Source: Hofstenia miamia
Taxonomy: Eukaryota; Xenacoelomorpha; Acoela; Hofsteniidae
NCBI GenBank assembly: GCA_900660155.1
Contig: CABFPE010000436.1
Coordinates: 276,535-301,529 of the forward strand
DNA: 24,995 bases
Direction of reading: 5' to 3'
Each line of letters starts with the position of its first letter. Positions within the stretch are counted from its first letter, which is position 1. The notes beneath the pieces are model-generated. The model saw nothing but the letters and a program-made list of their open reading frames with translations, had not been told where the DNA came from and searched no databases. Made by a program: the position numbers and the translations under genes. Positions 21,408 to 24,995 of this stretch are shown here, piece by piece.

Positions 21408-21523
21408 GTCTGGAATAAAAAGTGTCAAGTTCAATAATATCATAATTACAGCATTTTGAATTTATATCTTAGAATTCCGCTATACTATGTAATTAAATAT
21501 ACTAATATATTTATTAAGAAAAA
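21408..21523. repeat. Dispersed repeat, copy 1 (about 116 bp)
   Basis: Matches 24790-24905 in direct orientation over about 116 bases at a constant offset of 3382. Shared words include TTACAGCATTTTGAATTTAT and ATACTAATATATTTATTAAG. I do not recognise the family. Confidence 0.75.
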
Positions 21524-22364
21524 TTGTGGGTTATTGCTTGATGTTTATCACTTAGTTTTATTAATTTAGGATTAGGATTAATCAGGATGAAACAATTGCA
21601 ATAAGAACAGAGAATAATTCACAAAGCGTATACTGAAGATATCCATTATTTCATTGATTTAAGAGTGCTTCTCATATGCTATTGTAATACGTAATTTTTT
21701 AATCAAATTCAAAATGGAAAAATATTCCCAAATTTTACAAATTTAAGTGTTTCCATTATTTTGTGGAGTGTTTGCTTAGGTTTCCCTAGCTCTTGTATTT
21801 TTAAGTTAAACAATATTTTTAGAAAGAACGAGAGAACATCATATCTCTGAAATTATATTATTTTTGCGTAAGTAATTTTATTATGTTCGAAATATTTATA
21901 ATCAATTTAAATATGTGAAATATATATTAATATATAAATTTTTTCAAGGTATTTAGAAATCTAGCAGAACTTGGGTATTAATATGATCAAATCTTCACAT
22001 CCACCACTTTTGCATTATCCAAATACATTTATTGTGTGATCATTTATAGCAGAAATATAAAACTCAAATTTTTTACCGACATGATTACTGTAATGTCTTA
22101 ACTGTAAGTGTTGAATAGAAGTTGTTTCCCAGTTATTTTCCATTAGAGCAGATTCTGACTTATTACGACTGGCACTGGCTAGATTTAATATATACTTTTA
22201 TATATATATACTGTTTGTGTCTAACTAGTCAGTATTGTTAATGTGGAAGTGATGAAGTAATTGATATAGAAACAGTTCCATCGGTTAAATAACAGTATCC
22301 AGTAGCAAAGATACCATATCTTCAATCCATATTAACTTTACTGAGTCGTTAGCAAAGCAACACA

Positions 22365-22486
22365 AGGGGTTGCTACACTAGCGATTTTTGTCTAAAGTTT
22401 TATTCAGATTTTTGTTTAAATCCGCAGTGTAGCACACAAAAATCCGGACAAACCTTTGGACAAAAATTCCCGGTATAGCATCGCCT
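22365..22486. mobile_element. MITE-like inverted-repeat element (about 120 bp)
   Basis: The left end GGTTGCTACACTAGCGATTT matches the right end read on the other strand, GCGATGCTATACCGGGAATT, both continuing into TTTTGTC. An inner copy of the end, AGTGTAGC (22426-22433), also pairs with GCTACACT (22372-22379), so the first 62 bases fold as a hairpin. Target duplication was not identified. Confidence 0.5.
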
Positions 22487-22509
22487 TTAATTGTTCTTAC
22501 CTGGAGAAG

Positions 22510-22867
22510 ATACTTACCAGCCTTGTCAACAAGTTTTGTGTAAGTTCATCTCGACTCGCCACATAAAATCCTTGAATGAGGCTCGTTTTAGCCCGGTATT
22601 TTTTTAAAATATTGTGCTCAAAGAATTTTTTACATAGCTCTTCCTATTATTTAATAAACATTTCTTAAATAAGATTATAAGAAAAGCATACTGACTGCAG
22701 AAACTAAGAAAAATCTCCATAACCAAATTAACAAGCAGAAGTATAAGCTTGCTTTGCCTAAAATAGGCTCGTTTTGGGCTCGTTGTATATCATATACTGT
22801 GCTCAAGCTCGGCTCGGCTAGGCTAGGCTCGTTAGAAGCTCGGCTCTTTGACAAGTCTGATACTTAC
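22510..22867. mobile_element. Non-autonomous hAT-type MITE, 342 bp, with perfect 8-bp target duplication
   Basis: ATACTTAC flanks both sides (22510-22517 and 22860-22867), an exact 8-bp duplication as made by hAT transposases. The element spans 22518-22859. Its left end is CAGCCTTGTCAA and its right end, on the other strand, CAGACTTGTCAA, matching at 11 of 12 positions. Inside are subterminal GGCTCG repeats (GAGGCTCGTTTTAGCCC on the left; CTCGGCTCGGCTAGGCTAGG on the right), also typical of hAT elements. It has no coding capacity, so any movement would depend on a transposase encoded elsewhere. It lies in the channel gene's intron. Confidence 0.85.
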
Positions 22868-23493
22868 ACTCTAGCAAACACTGGAAATCACTGAAAGCAA
22901 AATCATATTAAATGTGTATAGTGTTTAATTCATTAAGGAGGTCGTGTCTCAATTAAATATACCTTTTATCATGCCCTCTACGCTGAAATGCAAAAGAGAT
23001 GTCATAGCATGTCCATAAAGTGGGATACTTCATGTAAATGTTTTGCTTGAGTTCATTGGATTTCCTAAGACAAGAACGGATGGTTATTCCTTAATGATCA
23101 TTTAATGGATGTCGTCTCAATTTAATAGTTTTGCAGAAATATTAACATTTGAAAATGCTATGTTTGAATAGCAACATACTGTTAGGCTAAAATAGCTTTT
23201 TCGTCGTTGGTAAATTTATGTTAAGGAAAAACATTTCTATTATAATCAGTTTCTTTCTTGTTCCTTCGGATAACTTCATGAAAAATTGGATATTTTAATT
23301 TATTGTTTCCTAGATATCACTCAACTCTACATGTTGCATTCCTCTGCACCAGTTTTGCAAAGATAAGCAAATCAACATTGAATATTGATCTATCCAATGT
23401 ATTTGAATACTTGTTCATTTTTTTGATAAAGAGCTTTTTGGATGTTGCGAATTTATGTGTAGAACCTCTATTTTTAGGCATACTATGTCTCAG

Positions 23494-23587
23494 ACTTGAA
23501 TTGGAATCCAGAGGAGTTTGGAAACATAACGTTTTTGGTTTTTAACGATGGATGGTATTGGGATCCTCAAATCGACATTTATAACTT
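23494..23587 (+). CDS. nAChR-like channel subunit: loop A exon
   Basis: Acceptor ATGTCTCAG, then two bases AC that complete a codon begun in the missing upstream exon (GAC or TAC, Asp or Tyr). The exon reads LNWNPEEFGNIT, matching the nicotinic signature L.WNPEDYG, and then WYWDPQIDIYN, equivalent to the loop A signature W.PDI.LYN. Here Gln replaces the usual Asp after Pro. The donor is TT|GTACGA in phase 2; the reading frame would reach a stop 21 bases after this donor if unspliced, so splicing here is required. TT joins A of the next exon as Leu. Length (94 bases) and intron positions resemble those of other nicotinic receptor genes. Confidence 0.82.
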
Positions 23588-23868
23588 GTACGATTTTAAT
23601 TTTTTATGAATATAGATTTCTATATTCTGTAAGTTGTAAAAAGTTACTCGTTGAGTGAATGAAGCCAAGAAACATAAATCTGCAACTAAATACATGCATC
23701 CCCAAATCTATGTACAGGCATATTTAGGAAATAGTCATTTTCAACTTATGTAGGTTAAATTTCCACCTCCAATGCTAATTAACCCCAGAATTCCCAAATA
23801 AATTATCGCTAAAGCGAATAAGTAGTTTTCGGACTTTGAGGAATTTATTGTTCTTAAATTCAATTTAG

Positions 23869-24015
23869 AATTTCAAAAGAAGAGTCAACCGAAAACAAGC
23901 AGTATGTCTTCAGCCATTCAATTGTAATTGCAAAGTCACACTTTGTGGTGGCAGAACTCAGCTGCGTTTTCGATGTCACATTATTCCCCAACGATGTCCA
24001 AAATTGTACAATCAT
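23869..24015 (+). CDS. nAChR-like channel subunit: Cys-loop exon
   Basis: Acceptor CAATTTAG and donor CAT|GTACGT. It encodes about 49 residues ending in the family-defining Cys-loop: CVFDVTLFPNDVQNC, two cysteines with exactly 13 residues between them and the conserved FP-D core. The Cys-loop links the ligand-binding domain to the pore and is diagnostic of pentameric ligand-gated channels; the FDVT.FP.D.QNC form points to the nicotinic branch. NCT at its end is also a potential N-glycosylation site, as in other subunits. The intron upstream is 281 bases and the one downstream 66. Phase 2 at both borders keeps the frame. Confidence 0.9.
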
Positions 24016-24081
24016 GTACGTATTATTTGTCTGTTTTAAGCAATAAACCATAATTAAAAATCTCATTAACTAAATATTTAG

Positions 24082-24323
24082 AGCATCACAAGGCGTTCTC
24101 GACAAAACTCATTATTCCTTAAAGTATCCATTTGGAAATTATGGAAACTTACAAATCATACCCAATGAGGAATGGCAGTTAGTTGAGCCAATTATTATTG
24201 AGGAAAAATTGTACTATTCAAATATTACAGCTGCCCAAAATCAGATTCACTTCAAGTTATTGTTGAAGCGAAGACCAAGCTATTTCAATAAAATTCTCAT
24301 TTATCCTACAGTTTGTATTTCGG
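24082..24323 (+). CDS. nAChR-like channel subunit: loop C and start of TM1 exon
   Basis: Acceptor AATATTTAG, donor CGG|GTAAAC in phase 1. The encoded segment runs from just after the Cys-loop to TM1: NEEWQLVE (family: NGEWDLLE), then YYSNITAAQ with a possible N-glycosylation site, FKLLLKRRPSYFNKILIYPT (family: FTLLLRRRPLYYTFNLIIPC) and CIS. The vicinal Cys-Cys pair that defines alpha subunits at loop C is absent, and the GSW-YD motif of loop B that should follow the Cys-loop is not recognisable. This is therefore a non-alpha, strongly divergent subunit. The frame stays open to a stop at 24395-24397, but the GT donor matches the family's continuation into TM1. TM2-TM4 exons must lie past the window end. 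Confidence 0.85.
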
Positions 24324-24995
24324 GTAAACTTTTCAAAATTCAATATAATGGATTCCACTTATCTGAGTGGAAGCGTATCCCTAAAGTCATAGCTTAGAAG
24401 CTTAGCTGCAAGTGTTACCTACAACTTTGCCAAGATCAGATTTGAATGTCAGGCATTGTTTTAGCAGCCTATGTTTCATTACCATAGTTTGCAAAATTCT
24501 TAAAATTCAAACACTTATGCGTCTCATATAACTTCATCCAGTTATTAACTCTTGCTTAGGCTTTAAAATAGTGGAACATTGTGGGTTTAAGCACTCAAAC
24601 TACATTTATAGAGAAAACAGATATGCTTAGTTAAAAATTCTAAACTAAACATCCTTGGTGAATCTACTGTGCTTCAGAAATCTCAAAAAGTTTCATGTAT
24701 ACATGAATACAGCCCATCTCGAGTATTGCATAAATTCAGTACTGTCTAAAAATCCGTGAATGCGCATTAGGTTTTGTGATTAAAGCTCAGACTGGCATAA
24801 ATAATTGCAAGTTCACAATGATACCACAATTACAGCATTTTGAATTTATATTTTAGAATTCCACTACACTATATAATTTAATATACTAATATATTTATTA
24901 AGGAAATTTACCTTAGAAGATAATGTTCCACGTTCGAATACAATTATTTTTTCATGTTACACTCCCCAGTTACTGCGTAAATCATTATTGCATAA
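24324..24995. other. Start of the next channel-gene intron
   Basis: No pore-domain (TM2/TM3) exon was found before the window ends. The stretch contains copy 2 of the dispersed repeat. Confidence 0.6.
24790..24905. repeat. Dispersed repeat, copy 2 (about 116 bp)
   Basis: Direct copy of 21408-21523, differing at scattered bases (roughly 85-90% identical by eye). Confidence 0.75.

Larger units (their letters stand above)
16839..23493 (+). other. Large intron(s) of the channel gene, rich in mobile DNA
   Basis: 6655 bases between two recognised channel exons. It must hide at least one small exon (expected content: the conserved NQI...W...Q...W.D strand) that I could not place. It contains a minus-strand coding fragment, inverted-repeat elements at 18229-19730, 20155-20850, 22365-22486 and 22510-22867, and (TA)n tracts. 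The stretches 16860-18200 and 20860-22360 show no gene I can defend. Confidence 0.6.

Noticed and set aside
24209..24397. Reading the loop C/TM1 exon through to the stop at 24397 as the protein end
   Set aside because: This would truncate the channel inside TM1. The GTAAAC donor at 24324 falls where the family sequence continues, so splicing is the better reading.

Overview
The window is AT-rich nuclear DNA (roughly 70% A+T by eye) from an invertebrate animal. Both recognisable genes are animal receptor families split by introns with GT/AG borders. The rest is non-LTR retrotransposon and DNA-transposon remains, (TA)n microsatellites and long featureless stretches. No bacterial operons, ribosome binding sites or CRISPR arrays are present. 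The species cannot be fixed from sequence alone; the receptors and CR1/L2-type elements would suit several invertebrate lineages.

Layout. 1-2200: low-complexity DNA with a faint decayed coding trace on the minus strand (about 840-1310). 2199-4198: a 5'-truncated CR1/L2-like LINE with most of a reverse transcriptase, a 3' stem-loop and a (CTTT)n tail. It is interrupted by a 399-bp direct duplication with an N at the junction. 4200-5590: nothing recognised. 5600-9163 (minus): a complete two-exon class A GPCR of 307 residues; its 2.6-kb intron holds a second LINE fragment, a family of about 50-bp degenerate repeats and a (TA)n tract. 9164-15690: mostly featureless, with GC-richer transposon-like scraps and a cluster of three near-identical 12-bp palindromes (14672-14774). 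15696-24323 (plus): exons of a nicotinic acetylcholine receptor-like Cys-loop channel subunit, from the mature N-terminus into TM1. TM2-TM4 lie beyond the window, and one small exon was not found.

The channel gene's 6.65-kb intron (16839-23493) is a landing zone for mobile DNA. It holds a TTAA-bounded inverted-repeat pair enclosing a minus-strand coding fragment that resembles an ARM-repeat protein. It also holds a TCGAG-rich inverted pair, a TIR MITE, and a 342-bp hAT-type MITE with a perfect 8-bp target duplication.

The two receptors are on opposite strands about 6.5 kb apart, and nothing shows that they work together. The most notable points are the divergent Cys-loop subunit, which appears to lack key acetylcholine-contact residues, the well-delimited hAT MITE, and the possible transposon-borne host gene fragment. 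I found no clearly new biological system.
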